From Pseudomonadota bacterium (lineage in GTDB: Bacteria > Desulfobacterota > Binatia > Binatales > Binataceae), in the NCBI GenBank assembly GCA_021324455.1, contig JAJPJA010000038.1, positions 1 through 46,149 on the forward strand: a DNA stretch of 46,149 nt, in the 5' to 3' direction. The notes beneath the pieces were generated by a model. It had not been told where the DNA came from. It did not search any database and saw nothing but the letters and a program-made list of their open reading frames with translations. Positions 32,546 to 41,018 of this stretch are shown piece after piece (the stretch's first letter is position 1; each line of letters begins with the position of its first letter). A program made the translations under genes and the position numbers.

Positions 32546-32667
32546 CACAGGCTTGCCGCCTGTGATTTGGGGTGACAAAGGTTGAGCGCAAAGCGCTCGC
32601 GCGGGTCTGAACGGCGGGGACGCCGGTCTTACCAATCGGAGCTCAGCCGCGGCGCGATTGCCGCGGC
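32546..32667. repeat. Cluster of four small hairpins
   Basis: Four consecutive inverted repeats fill the gap between the amidohydrolase stop and the LLM start: CACAGGC/GCCTGTG (32546-32564), GAGCGC/GCGCTC (32584-32598), CGGCG/CGCCG around GGGA (32612-32625), and GCCGCGGC/GCCGCGGC (32646-32667, loop GCGATT). None has a T-tract. They may separate expression of the two genes or be interspersed palindromes. Confidence 0.5.
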
Positions 32668-32686
32668 CAAGCTGGTCTCGTACGAT

Positions 32687-33835
32687 TCAGTTCAGATGCA
32701 GACCGTAGAGTTTGACCGCGTTGTCGAACACGATCTTGCTGGTGACGTTTTCCGGCACGCCGGCGAAATCGGCGGCGATCACTTTGCGCGAATTGGGCCA
32801 GGTGCAGTCGCCATGCGGGAAGTCCGACGCCCACATGTAATTGTTCTCGCCGAAGAAGCTCCATGTCGCCGGACCGATCGGGTCGTCCTGGAAGGTGGCG
32901 TAAACCTGGCGGCGGATGTATTCGCTGGGCATCATCTGCAGTTTGCGGATGCCGGAGGTCGCCCAATATTTGTTGTAGCCGTGATCCAGCCGGTACATGA
33001 AATGCGGCAGCCAGCCGGTGTCATTCTCGGCCGAGACAATCTTCAGGTTGGGAAAGCGTTCGAGCACGCCGCTTACGACCAGGGTGTAGAGCGTCGCCTG
33101 AATGTCCGCCAGCAGGAAATGATAGGTGCCCAGCTGCGAGATCCCCGGCACATCTTTCTCTGACTTTGCGATATGTCCGACCATCTGCCGGGCCGGGCTT
33201 TTGGTGCCGCCGGTCACTATATGCAGCGACAGCGGCATCCCCAGGTCCGACGCCGCCTGCCAGAACGGATCGTAAACCGGACTGCTGTAGGGCCGGTCCT
33301 CCGGCGCCGATCCCCAGATCATCGCGCCCATCAGATTCTGTTTGCGGCAGCGCTCCAGCTCCTTGACCGCGAGCCCGACGTCTTCGAGCGAAATCAGGGG
33401 GACGCCGAGCAGACGCCGCGGATTATGCGAGCAGAACTCGCCCAGCCAGTCATTATATACGCGGAAGCATGCGCGCTGCAGGTCGGCATCCTTCAACCCG
33501 AACAGCGGCATCCCCAGGCTCGTATAAAGCACCTCGGCCTCCACGCCGTCTATCTCCTGATCCTTAATACGTTCGACCGGATCCCATCCGCTGGGACGGA
33601 CGGCTTCGTATCCGGTGTTCATGTGTTTGGCGTATTCCTCGCCGTCGCGGCCGGTGGCGGCCACTGCGGCGACCGGAAACGGGCGCAGGCCTTCGGCCAT
33701 GAAAAATGCGCCCGGCTTGTCGGGCCGGGTGACGGCGCGGGGGGCCCGATCCTTGAACCGGTTGTCGATCCGCTCAACCCAAAGGTCGGCCGGTTCGATC
33801 ATGTGGGAATCGGCGGATACTATACGAAGCGCCAT
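32687..33835 (-). CDS. Amidohydrolase-2 (ACMSD-like) metal-dependent hydrolase
   Basis: A 382-residue TIM-barrel hydrolase paralogous to the gene at 2585-3691. It begins IVSADSHMIEPADLW, has LSLHIVTGG near the middle, IVSAENDTGWLPHF, SEYIRRQVYATF and YMWASDFPHGDCTWPNSR with the conserved Asp. AGGAAAG precedes the ATG at 33835, which fixes the start; the open frame to 33958 is ignored. It heads a leftward unit with an LLM oxidoreductase and is divergent from the DUF1329 genes across a 490-base gap rich in inverted repeats. Function may be hydrolysis or non-oxidative decarboxylation of an aromatic acid. Confidence 0.88.
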   Translation of the reverse strand: MALRIVSADSHMIEPADLWVERIDNRFKDRAPRAVTRPDKPGAFFMAEGLRPFPVAAVAATGRDGEEYAKHMNTGYEAVRPSGWDPVERIKDQEIDGVEAEVLYTSLGMPLFGLKDADLQRACFRVYNDWLGEFCSHNPRRLLGVPLISLEDVGLAVKELERCRKQNLMGAMIWGSAPEDRPYSSPVYDPFWQAASDLGMPLSLHIVTGGTKSPARQMVGHIAKSEKDVPGISQLGTYHFLLADIQATLYTLVVSGVLERFPNLKIVSAENDTGWLPHFMYRLDHGYNKYWATSGIRKLQMMPSEYIRRQVYATFQDDPIGPATWSFFGENNYMWASDFPHGDCTWPNSRKVIAADFAGVPENVTSKIVFDNAVKLYGLHLN

Positions 33836-33901
33836 TATCTTTCCTCCCCTGGCTGCAAGCCGCTTGAGTTGAAAGCGGGTCCTGATTTTATCTCTTGCAT
33901 C

Positions 33902-33933
33902 GCGGCGGCTCGATTTCCGGGCCGAGCCGCCGC
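33902..33933. other. Strong hairpin in divergent intergenic region
   Basis: An 11-bp perfect stem (33902-33912 with 33923-33933, GCGGCGGCTCG and its complement) with a 10-base loop lies 67 bases upstream of the amidohydrolase start. It has no T-tract. It could be a leader structure of that mRNA or a protein-binding palindrome. Confidence 0.45.
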
Positions 33934-34048
33934 CCAACCATCCTATACTCAGGCGCACAAAAAAATTCCATAGCTAGGCGGCGCGGCTCCTTCAGCGGCG
34001 GGAACTGCCGCGGGGCGGAGCGGAGTTTATACAGCAAGCGTGCCGCGC

Positions 34049-34089
34049 GGTACCGTCCGTGTCGCGATGGTACCAGCCGCAGTACCATC
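34049..34089. promoter_or_regulatory. Operator-like GGTACC repeats
   Basis: GGTACC occurs at 34049-34054 and 34069-34074, exactly 20 bases (two helical turns) apart. The second is part of a perfect 8-bp inverted repeat GATGGTAC/GTACCATC (34066-34073, 34082-34089). The site lies in the 490-base divergent gap between the amidohydrolase and DUF1329 genes, about 240 bases before the latter. This looks like a regulator-binding array; no regulator gene is nearby. Confidence 0.4.
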
Positions 34090-34212
34090 AAACGCGGCCA
34101 GGTTCGGGGCGGAATATCAGACCGGAAGAAAAAGGCAATCATTGTCGAGTTTCGGTTCAGCTCGCGCCAAATATCGGCGTCGCGCAACTGCAATGCGCTA
34201 AAGCAACTTCGC

Positions 34213-34242
34213 TTGACAAATGCCGATTGTTGGACGTAGTAC
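34213..34242 (+). promoter_or_regulatory. Possible sigma70-type promoter of the DUF1329 operon
   Basis: TTGACA at 34213-34218 is a perfect -35 box; 18 bases later TAGTAC (34237-34242) is a poor -10 (3 of 6 matches). It would leave an untranslated leader of about 75 bases before the DUF1329 ATG at 34326. Only the -35 is convincing. Confidence 0.35.
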
Positions 34243-34325
34243 AGTCATGGTCTAAATGGACCGGCTGGGGAGTTTTTGTTTCTGGTATCTCAACCGAGAG
34301 GGCAGAAAGCAAAGGAGTACACTCA

Positions 34326-35672
34326 ATGTCTAATTCGGGGAAGTCGCTTTTGAGCGGGGTCTTGGGTGCCGTTTTTCTGGCGGTCGCGTTGTGCCAGACG
34401 GCAAGGGCGCAGGTGGAGCCGATCCCCTGGGATCAGAAGAATTACGACCAGCTCGCCGCGGCTGACAGTTCGGAAACCATCCCGCCGGGCACCCATATCA
34501 ACATGCAGAACTGGCAGCAGTACAAAAAGTTCATGCCCTTCGGACTGTGGGTGCTGTTTGAAGGCCGACAGCACTGGAAGCTGCCGGCGGACGCCGAATT
34601 GGAGGTCGGAGCCAACAAGCATATTCCACTGCCCAAGAAGTATCTGGCCGACACCGAAAAGTATTCCAGCCAGGTCACCCTGGTGCCCAACGACTTTGGC
34701 GGTTTGAGCCCCAAGGGATACGTGTCCGGACTGCCATTCCCCAATCCCAGCGGTCCCAACATGGGCATGGAGATAGTCTACAACGAATACTACGCCTATG
34801 TTCCGTACCTCATCACCACTTACGCCCACGATGGTTTCAATATGGACCAGTTCGGGAACAAGTCGGTGAGCGAGGTCCGCGAGGTGAACTTCAAGGTCAA
34901 GCACCTGAGCGATCCCGGTAAACCGGTTAACATTCCCAGTCTGGGCGACGTTTACCTGACCTATAACAATATCGTCATGGTCCCCGAGCAGTCGAAGTAC
35001 ACCAACGACCTGGTGATTTTCTATGACGACCCGGCGACCCTGGGTGAGACGTTCGTGTTCGTGCCGTCGCTGCGGCGTTCCATCCGGCTTTCGTCCGCCG
35101 CCCGCTGCGCGCCCCTGGTGGGCAGCGACTACACCGCGGATGACGAACGCTCGATGAGTATCCAGCCGCCGATCTTCCAGGCCCGATTCATTGGATACAA
35201 GAAAATTCTGGTCATGTATCCGACCGACGACTATGTCAACCACGCCAATTACTATCAGCCGGTCTGGTTTGCCTCGCCGCGGGCCGCGAAGTGGCTCCCG
35301 CGCGAGGTTGCGGTGCTGGACATTCGCCGCACCCAGAAAACCCAGCAGGGCTATTGCTACGGCAGCCGGATGGCCTACATCGACAAGGAAACCTGGCAGC
35401 CGATCTGGATGGACCTGTACGACATCAATCTGAAGCTTTGGAAGACCGGGCCCTCGATGTATAAGCCGATGCCGCTGCCCGGCACCGACGGCGACGTATC
35501 AACCGGCGGCGGTGGACCGGGAGATGGAATGTACGAATTCTACGACCTGCAGAACAACCATCTCACGTTTGATATTCAGCACGACGCTCTAATCAATGAC
35601 AAGGCCCCCGCCCTTTACCAGGATTTCAACCGTTGGGGTACGCCGGGCGGCATGCTGCAGGTGATGCAATGA
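34326..35672 (+). CDS. DUF1329 exported protein, first of tandem pair
   Basis: A 448-residue protein with a clear Sec signal (SLLSGVLGAVFLAVALCQTARA, cut near residue 28, shown here as positions 7-28). The mature part carries DUF1329 hallmarks: GLPFPNPSGP, YNEYY, VREVNFKVKHLSDPGKP, FVFVPSLRRSIRLSSAARC, GSDYTADDERSM, GYCYGSRMAYIDKETWQP and the C-terminal FNRWGTPGGMLQVMQ. The family has a LolA-like lipoprotein-carrier fold and is often found with RND transporters and DUF1302 outer-membrane proteins; none is in this window. AAGGAG stands about 8 bases before the ATG at 34326. The frame upstream to 34059 is not coding. It is probably periplasmic, handling a hydrophobic compound. Confidence 0.9.
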   Translation: MSNSGKSLLSGVLGAVFLAVALCQTARAQVEPIPWDQKNYDQLAAADSSETIPPGTHINMQNWQQYKKFMPFGLWVLFEGRQHWKLPADAELEVGANKHIPLPKKYLADTEKYSSQVTLVPNDFGGLSPKGYVSGLPFPNPSGPNMGMEIVYNEYYAYVPYLITTYAHDGFNMDQFGNKSVSEVREVNFKVKHLSDPGKPVNIPSLGDVYLTYNNIVMVPEQSKYTNDLVIFYDDPATLGETFVFVPSLRRSIRLSSAARCAPLVGSDYTADDERSMSIQPPIFQARFIGYKKILVMYPTDDYVNHANYYQPVWFASPRAAKWLPREVAVLDIRRTQKTQQGYCYGSRMAYIDKETWQPIWMDLYDINLKLWKTGPSMYKPMPLPGTDGDVSTGGGGPGDGMYEFYDLQNNHLTFDIQHDALINDKAPALYQDFNRWGTPGGMLQVMQ

Positions 35673-35774
35673 GATAATCGTTCGATGGTCGGGTTTCGCC
35701 TGTGCGCAGAGTGTGAGTGGACTGTTATCCTCTTTACCTCTCGCAGGCGCGAAAGGAAAGAAGGAGAACAGTAG

Positions 35775-37142
35775 ATGTCGAGGAGATGGAATCTTGTCAC
35801 GGTCGCGGCGGCGGCAGGAGCGCTGCTGCTCGGAGGACTGAGGTCTGCGGCGCAGGCGCAGACGGTTGTATCCTGGGATAACGCCGCCTATGAGCAGATG
35901 GTCTCGGCCGATTCGCCCGATACGATTCCTCCGGGCACCAGGATCACCATGCAGAACTGGCAGCAATACAAGCGTTTCATGCCGGTCGGTCTGCAGCAGT
36001 TATGGCAGGGCCAGTATTTCTGGAAACTGCCGCCCGACGCTGAAATCGACGTCGCCGCCGGGGCCTCCATCCCGCTGCCCAAGAAAGTCCAGCAGGATAC
36101 CGAGAAGTACAGTTCCCAGGTCAAGCTGGTCCCGACCGGAGACGGCGGCTACAGGATACAGGGCTATGTGGCCGGCATACCCTTTCCCAATCCGAGCGGT
36201 CCCCAGGCCGGCGTGCAGATGCTTTACAATGAGTATTATTCCTATATCCCGTACCTGATCACCACCTACGCCAAGCTCGGCGTGACGATGGACCGGTTCG
36301 GCAACCGGGTTAACAACGAGGTGCGCGAGGTTAACTTCAAACTCAAGCATCTGAGCGATGCCGGCAAGCCCATCAACATACCGGACACCGCCGATATTTT
36401 CCTGACCCAGAACAACATCATCTGGACTCCCGAACAGTCCAAGTATGTAAACGCGCTGCAGATCTTTTACGACGATCCGGGCAAGCTGCCCGAGACCTTC
36501 GTTTTCGTGCCGGCTCTGCGCCGTTCGCTGCGAACCTCATCGGCGGCGCGATGCTCGCCGCTGGTAGGCAGCGACTACACCGAAGACGATGAGCGCTCGA
36601 TGAATCTGCAGCCGCCGATCTTCCAGGCCCGGTTCCTGGGGTATAAGAAGCTGCTGATGCTGGCCCATCCGACTCCCGCCTACGCCGACCAGAACGCCCG
36701 CTATGGACATCCCACCGCCTATTACTGGCCGGTGCTGTTTCCCAAGCCGGCGGCTGGAGCATGGGAGCTGCGCACCGTGGCGCTGCTCGACATCCGCCGC
36801 ACGCCCGCGCACGCCTCGGGCTACTGCTATGGCAGCCGGATGGCCTTCATCGACAAGGAAAACTGGCAGCCAATCTGGATGGATCTGTACGACGCCAATC
36901 TGAAACTCTACAAGACCGGACCGTCGGTTTACATGCCGATGCCGCTGCCGGGCACCGGCGGCGACGTCGCCACCGGCGCCGGCGGCCCCGGCGATGGCGA
37001 GTATACTTTCTGGGATATGCAGAATTCGCATATCACGTTCGATATCCAGTCGGGCGGACAGATTAACGAGAACGCGCCTCCCGAGTACAGCGACTTCAAC
37101 CGCTGGGGTACTCCGGGCGGTATGCAGCAGGTGATGCAGTGA
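35775..37142 (+). CDS. DUF1329 exported protein, second of tandem pair
   Basis: A 455-residue close paralogue of the preceding gene, 102 bases downstream. A signal peptide ends in LRSAAQA (about residue 28). Shared blocks include NWQQYKRFMPVGL, GIPFPNPSGP, YNEYYSYIPYLITTYA, VREVNFKLKHLSD, QPPIFQARFLGYKK and FNRWGTPGGMQQVMQ. Main differences are a small insertion near LMLAHPTPAYADQNARYGH and GDGEYTFWDM at the end. AAGGAG lies 8 bases before the ATG. The pair probably arose by gene duplication and may form a heterodimer or serve two related ligands. No lipobox is seen, so both are likely soluble periplasmic proteins. Confidence 0.9.
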   Translation: MSRRWNLVTVAAAAGALLLGGLRSAAQAQTVVSWDNAAYEQMVSADSPDTIPPGTRITMQNWQQYKRFMPVGLQQLWQGQYFWKLPPDAEIDVAAGASIPLPKKVQQDTEKYSSQVKLVPTGDGGYRIQGYVAGIPFPNPSGPQAGVQMLYNEYYSYIPYLITTYAKLGVTMDRFGNRVNNEVREVNFKLKHLSDAGKPINIPDTADIFLTQNNIIWTPEQSKYVNALQIFYDDPGKLPETFVFVPALRRSLRTSSAARCSPLVGSDYTEDDERSMNLQPPIFQARFLGYKKLLMLAHPTPAYADQNARYGHPTAYYWPVLFPKPAAGAWELRTVALLDIRRTPAHASGYCYGSRMAFIDKENWQPIWMDLYDANLKLYKTGPSVYMPMPLPGTGGDVATGAGGPGDGEYTFWDMQNSHITFDIQSGGQINENAPPEYSDFNRWGTPGGMQQVMQ

Positions 37143-37176
37143 TCGGGCGGGCTGCGGCGTTGTCGTGCGCTCCAGA

Positions 37177-37195
37177 TGCGGCCGCGGCGGCCGCA
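37177..37195. other. Hairpin just before the CoA-transferase start
   Basis: TGCGGCCG/CGGCCGCA forms an 8-bp stem with a 3-base loop, ending 12 bases before the ATG at 37208. The downstream gene has no good Shine-Dalgarno; this structure covers the place where one would be. It could dampen translation or help end the DUF1329 transcript. Confidence 0.4.
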
Positions 37196-37207
37196 GCCCT
37201 ATGACCG

Positions 37208-38413
37208 ATGCCGTCCCAGCCGCTGGAAGGAGTACGTGTACTGGATCTGACCCGCCATGTCGCGGGCCCTCTATGCACCAAGCTGCTGGCTGACTACGGC
37301 GCCGACGTCATTAAAATAGAGCAGCCGCGCAGGGGCGATCCAGCCCGCTGGATCGCCCCTTTTTTGCACGACCTCCCGCATCCCGAGCGCAGCGGTTTGT
37401 TCCTCCATCTCAATACCAACAAGCGCGGCATCACGCTCGACCTGAAAAGCGATACCGGCCGCTCCCTTTTTCTGCGGCTGCTGCCCTCGGCCGATATCGT
37501 GGTGGAAAACTTTCGCCCCCGGGTGATGCCTTCCCTCGGGCTGGATTATGAAACCCTGCGCACAGGCAAACCGGCGCTGGTGATGACCTCAATCAGCAAT
37601 TTCGGCCAGACCGGTCCCTATCGCGACTGGAGCGCCTCCGACCTCATCCTCTATGCCATGGGGCACGAGATGTGGGGTACCGGACAGCCCGACAGCGAGC
37701 CGGCCGGAATGGCGAACAAGCTGAGCCTGCATATCGCGGGTGAGATGGCGTACATGGCGACCCTGGGCGCGTTCTATGGCGCCGCGTTCCAGGGCGTCGG
37801 CCAGCACGTCGACATCTCGATCATGGAAGTGCTGGCTTCCTCGATCGACCGGCGCGCCCCGTCCCTGCTGGCATATCAATACTGCGGCGAACGCGCGGAG
37901 CGTGTGCCTTCAGTGCATGGAATCGACGCTCCGCCGTTTGTAAACTATTGCGCCGACGGGTTTTTCGAAATCACCGTCGGGCTTAACTGGTGGGCGGATT
38001 TCGTGCGCGCTATCGGCGAGGAATGGATCAAGGATCCGATCTTCAGGCCGCCGGTGCGGGAGGTTGCGGTCCGCGAGCGTTTCGATGCGTACTGGATTCC
38101 GTGGTGCATGGCGCGCACCAAGAAGGAAATTGTCGCCATTTTTCAGCAAGCCGGCATCCCCTGCGCGCCGCTCAACACCACCGAAGATCTGGTGCGCGAC
38201 CCGCAGCTGAAGGAGCGCGGATTCTTTATCGATATCGAGCATCCGGCCGCCGGACGCCTGACTTATCCCGGGGCGCCCTTCCGGCTGCCGCAATCGCCGT
38301 TCGCCATCCGGCGTCCGGCGCCCTTGCTTGGCCAGCATAACCGCGAAATTCTCGCAGAGATTGGCTGCGACGCGAAGGACCTTGCGGTTCTGAGCGCGGC
38401 CGGCGTTATATAA
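37208..38413 (+). CDS. CaiB/BaiF family CoA-transferase (Glu-type)
   Basis: A 401-residue protein. It has VRVLDLTRHVAGPLCTKLLA, YGADVIKIEQPRRGDPARW, IVVENFRPRVM, SNFGQTGPYRDW and GVGQHVDISIMEV. The usual catalytic Asp position holds Glu in HIAGEMAY, 18 residues before GQ, as in the CoA-transferase at 1-1114. The start is the ATG at 37208, which lacks a clear ribosome site. A perfect intrinsic terminator lies inside codons 42-53 (37331-37365), so full-length message must escape it. It follows the DUF1329 pair by 65 bases and precedes another CoA-transferase by 20, suggesting a two-subunit enzyme. Substrate unknown. Confidence 0.9.
   Translation: MPSQPLEGVRVLDLTRHVAGPLCTKLLADYGADVIKIEQPRRGDPARWIAPFLHDLPHPERSGLFLHLNTNKRGITLDLKSDTGRSLFLRLLPSADIVVENFRPRVMPSLGLDYETLRTGKPALVMTSISNFGQTGPYRDWSASDLILYAMGHEMWGTGQPDSEPAGMANKLSLHIAGEMAYMATLGAFYGAAFQGVGQHVDISIMEVLASSIDRRAPSLLAYQYCGERAERVPSVHGIDAPPFVNYCADGFFEITVGLNWWADFVRAIGEEWIKDPIFRPPVREVAVRERFDAYWIPWCMARTKKEIVAIFQQAGIPCAPLNTTEDLVRDPQLKERGFFIDIEHPAAGRLTYPGAPFRLPQSPFAIRRPAPLLGQHNREILAEIGCDAKDLAVLSAAGVI
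37331..37365 (+). terminator. Intrinsic terminator inside the CoA-transferase coding sequence
   Basis: Bases 37331-37344 and 37347-37360 are perfect reverse complements (14 bp, start AGGGGCGATCC; the effective loop is 4 bases, CCCG). The stem is followed without gap by T at 37360-37365 (six in a row). This is a textbook Rho-independent terminator pointing rightward. It is in frame with codons 42-53 of the CoA-transferase (Arg-Gly-Asp-Pro-Ala-Arg-Trp-Ile-Ala-Pro-Phe-Leu). It lies 189 bases after the DUF1329 stop, so it may end that transcript. The other four CoA-transferase genes of this window show no such structure at the matching place. Confidence 0.75.
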
Positions 38414-38433
38414 TTGCGGAGTTCCAAGGTCCC

Positions 38434-39732
38434 ATGCCCGCCCTGCCGCTGACCGGTCTGCGTATTCTCGATTTGGGTATCGCTCTGGCCGTTCCCTATG
38501 GCACGATGCTGCTGGCGGACCTCGGCGCGGAGGTAATCCGGGTCGAATCCACCCAGGTCTTTCCGCATCAGACCCGCGGCATCCTCGCGCATCCGTCCAA
38601 AGAGGCGATCCAGACGATGGCGCCGATAGCGGGCGGCTACCCCAACCGCGAACCGGGCGAGCGGCCCTTCAATCGATTCCCGTGGGCCAATTGCACCGGA
38701 CGCAACAAGCTCGGGATGACGGTCGATCTGCACAAGCCTTCAGGGCTCGAAGTTCTCAGCCGCCTGGTCAAAATCAGCGACGCGATTCTGGACAACAACG
38801 CACCCGGCTCGCTGGAACGGATGGGCATAACCTACCCGTGGCTCAGCGCCATCCGTCCCGACATCATTTTCGTGCAGCTTTCCTCTTTCGGCCAGGAAGG
38901 CCCCTACCGCGACTACCGCGCGCTAGGCCTGCAGGTTGACGCGTTTTGCGGACACGACATGCTGCGCCGCTATCGCGACCGCGACCCCAGTTACAACACC
39001 TGGGCGGTGCCTTCGGACTACGCGGGTGGCGTCGCGGCGGCGTCCGCCTGCATGCTCGCGCTGATCCATCGCAAACGCACCGGCCAGGGGCAGCATGTCG
39101 ATGTCTCGATGGTGGAGAATTTCGTCAATCTGATCGGACACATCGTGATGGATTACACGATGAACGGGAGGGTGCAGGAAAGCCTCGGCAATCGAGACCC
39201 GGACATGGTTCAGGGCGTGTATCGATGCAAGGGCGAGGATCGATGGGTCGCGATCACGATCGCCAGCGATGAGCAATGGCGGCGATTGATCGAAGCCGCC
39301 GGCCATCCGGCCTGGGCTTCGGACCCGCGCTTTGCCACGCTTACCGATCGCATCCGCAACCAGGACGCACTCGATCCGCTGATTCAGGAGTTCACCTCCG
39401 GCCGCGACCATCGCGAGGTCGCCGAACTGCTGCAGCGGCATGGGGTTCCCGCCGGGCCGGTGCTCGACGACGCCGACGCCTACGCGGACCCGCAGCTGCG
39501 TGCGCGCGGCTTCTTCATTGCGGTCAGGCATGCCGACGCGGGGACGCATCTGTATCCCGGGATGCCGTGGAAGCTGTCGGCAACGCCAACCGGCGTGCGC
39601 ACGCCGCCGGTGCGCCTCGGTGAGCACAACGAATACGTCTACAAGGAACTGCTTGGATACTCGGATGAAGAGTATCGGGAACTGGAAGCCGAAGGACACA
39701 TCGGCACCGAATACGCCCCGCATATCCGCTGA
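38434..39732 (+). CDS. CaiB/BaiF family CoA-transferase (Asp-type)
   Basis: A 432-residue protein. It has LRILDLGIALAVPYGTMLLA, LGAEVIRVEST, LDNNAPGSLERMG, SSFGQEGPYRDYRALG and GQGQHVDVSMVENFV. The catalytic Asp is in VPSDYAGGVAA, 23 residues before GQ, the normal family arrangement. AAGG precedes the ATG at 38434 by about 6 bases, and it follows the Glu-type CoA-transferase by 20 bases. Adjacent Glu-type and Asp-type genes occur here and at the left edge (1-1114 with 1114-2421), suggesting mixed heterodimers. The next gene is a MaoC-like hydratase, pointing to CoA-bound intermediates. Confidence 0.9.
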   Translation: MPALPLTGLRILDLGIALAVPYGTMLLADLGAEVIRVESTQVFPHQTRGILAHPSKEAIQTMAPIAGGYPNREPGERPFNRFPWANCTGRNKLGMTVDLHKPSGLEVLSRLVKISDAILDNNAPGSLERMGITYPWLSAIRPDIIFVQLSSFGQEGPYRDYRALGLQVDAFCGHDMLRRYRDRDPSYNTWAVPSDYAGGVAAASACMLALIHRKRTGQGQHVDVSMVENFVNLIGHIVMDYTMNGRVQESLGNRDPDMVQGVYRCKGEDRWVAITIASDEQWRRLIEAAGHPAWASDPRFATLTDRIRNQDALDPLIQEFTSGRDHREVAELLQRHGVPAGPVLDDADAYADPQLRARGFFIAVRHADAGTHLYPGMPWKLSATPTGVRTPPVRLGEHNEYVYKELLGYSDEEYRELEAEGHIGTEYAPHIR

Positions 39733-39798
39733 CGGCGCCGCGGCCCACGCGTCCAGTCCCGCCTCTTTCTTATACGTCGCAACGGAGGAACAGGAGTT

Positions 39799-40980
39799 AT
39801 GGCAGACAAGGTCGACCAGATAAACATGGAACCGCTCGATACCACGGAGACTGACAAGTGGGTAGGCAAGCCTCTGGGCGGAGGCCAGTTGAAGGAGCCA
39901 ATCACGGTGACAGATATCCGCCGCTGGGCCCAGGGACTGCAAAATCCCAATCCGCTTTACTACGACGAAAAATACGCGGCCGAAAGCGCGCTCGGGGAGA
40001 TTGTCGCCCCCCAGTCATTTACCGTTAACTGCACCGTCGGACACGGCGCGGTGCCCGCTATTCAGGGTTACATCCCGGGCACGCACATGCTGTTCGGCGG
40101 CGACGAATGGTGGTTCTACGGCCCGCGGATCCGGCCCGGCGACAAGATCAGGTCCGATCGGATGCTGTTCGATTACCGCGTCACGCATACCAAGTTCGCC
40201 GGACCGACGATGTTCTCGCGCGGCGACACTACCTACATCAATCAGCGCGGCGAGGTAATCGCCAAGGGACGTTCCACTTCAATCCGCTATCGCGCCGAGA
40301 ACGCCCGCGCGATGGATTCCTTCGCCGAGCAGCGCAAGGAACCCAAATGGACAATCGAGGACCTCGACAATATCGAAGAGCAGAAATTCGCCTATTACAA
40401 GACCTTCCAGAACCACATGATCCGCTACTTCAACGATGTCAAGGAAGGCGAGGAACTGCCGGTGCGTCCGATCGGTCCCCATACCATCCAGACTTTCACC
40501 ACCGAATGGCGCGGATACATCTTCACCGTGTGGGGCGCCGAGGAAGCCGACGATCTGCCCAATTCAACCCTGGAAGCCGGATGGCTGCCCGAGATGTCGC
40601 GCGACATGAACAAGGCAAAGATCGATCCCACTTACGGCGACGGTCTTTATTACGGTCCCTCGCGCGGCCACGTGCATGAACGCTATGCGCAGCTGATCGG
40701 AGTGCCGCGCGGCTACGGCTACGGCGCCACGATGGGCGGGTGGATACTGGACTACCTGAGCAACTGGGGCGGCGAACTCGGCTTCGTGGTGCATTGCAAC
40801 GCGCGCTACATCGGACCCGCTTTCGTCGGCGACGCTACTTTCATGACCGGACGCGTCACCAAAAAGGAATCCGATCCGCGCGGCCGCAACGGTATCGTGA
40901 CGATCGATTTCGAGATGAAGAACCAGAACGGAATGCTGATGGCAAAAGGGCCGGCCGAGGTCCGGCTGCCGCTGAAGTAA
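39799..40980 (+). CDS. Double-hotdog MaoC-like / FAS1-like dehydratase
   Basis: A 393-residue protein made of two hotdog domains. The N-terminal one (about 30-175) has ITVTDIRRWAQGLQNPNPLY, APQSFTV and GGDEWWFYGPRIRPGDKI, typical of the MaoC_dehydrat_N / FAS1-like dehydratase family. The C-terminal one (about 215-390) has RGHVHERYAQLIGVPRGYGY, WGGELGFVVHCNARYIGPAF and GRNGIVTIDFEMKNQNG. Such proteins hydrate enoyl-CoA or related thioesters, with one domain catalytic. AGGAG lies 2-3 bases before the ATG and GGAGGA further up. It is the last gene of the plus-strand DUF1329/CoA-transferase run, 66 bases after its neighbour. Confidence 0.88.
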   Translation: MADKVDQINMEPLDTTETDKWVGKPLGGGQLKEPITVTDIRRWAQGLQNPNPLYYDEKYAAESALGEIVAPQSFTVNCTVGHGAVPAIQGYIPGTHMLFGGDEWWFYGPRIRPGDKIRSDRMLFDYRVTHTKFAGPTMFSRGDTTYINQRGEVIAKGRSTSIRYRAENARAMDSFAEQRKEPKWTIEDLDNIEEQKFAYYKTFQNHMIRYFNDVKEGEELPVRPIGPHTIQTFTTEWRGYIFTVWGAEEADDLPNSTLEAGWLPEMSRDMNKAKIDPTYGDGLYYGPSRGHVHERYAQLIGVPRGYGYGATMGGWILDYLSNWGGELGFVVHCNARYIGPAFVGDATFMTGRVTKKESDPRGRNGIVTIDFEMKNQNGMLMAKGPAEVRLPLK

Positions 40981-41018
40981 GCAGCGGCAGCCCGCTGGGC
41001 GGCGCGCGCCTGGTTGTG

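Noticed and set aside
33957..33966. Run of seven A as a terminator T-tract for the minus strand
   Set aside because: No stem lies directly upstream on the minus strand, and no gene reads into it from the right.
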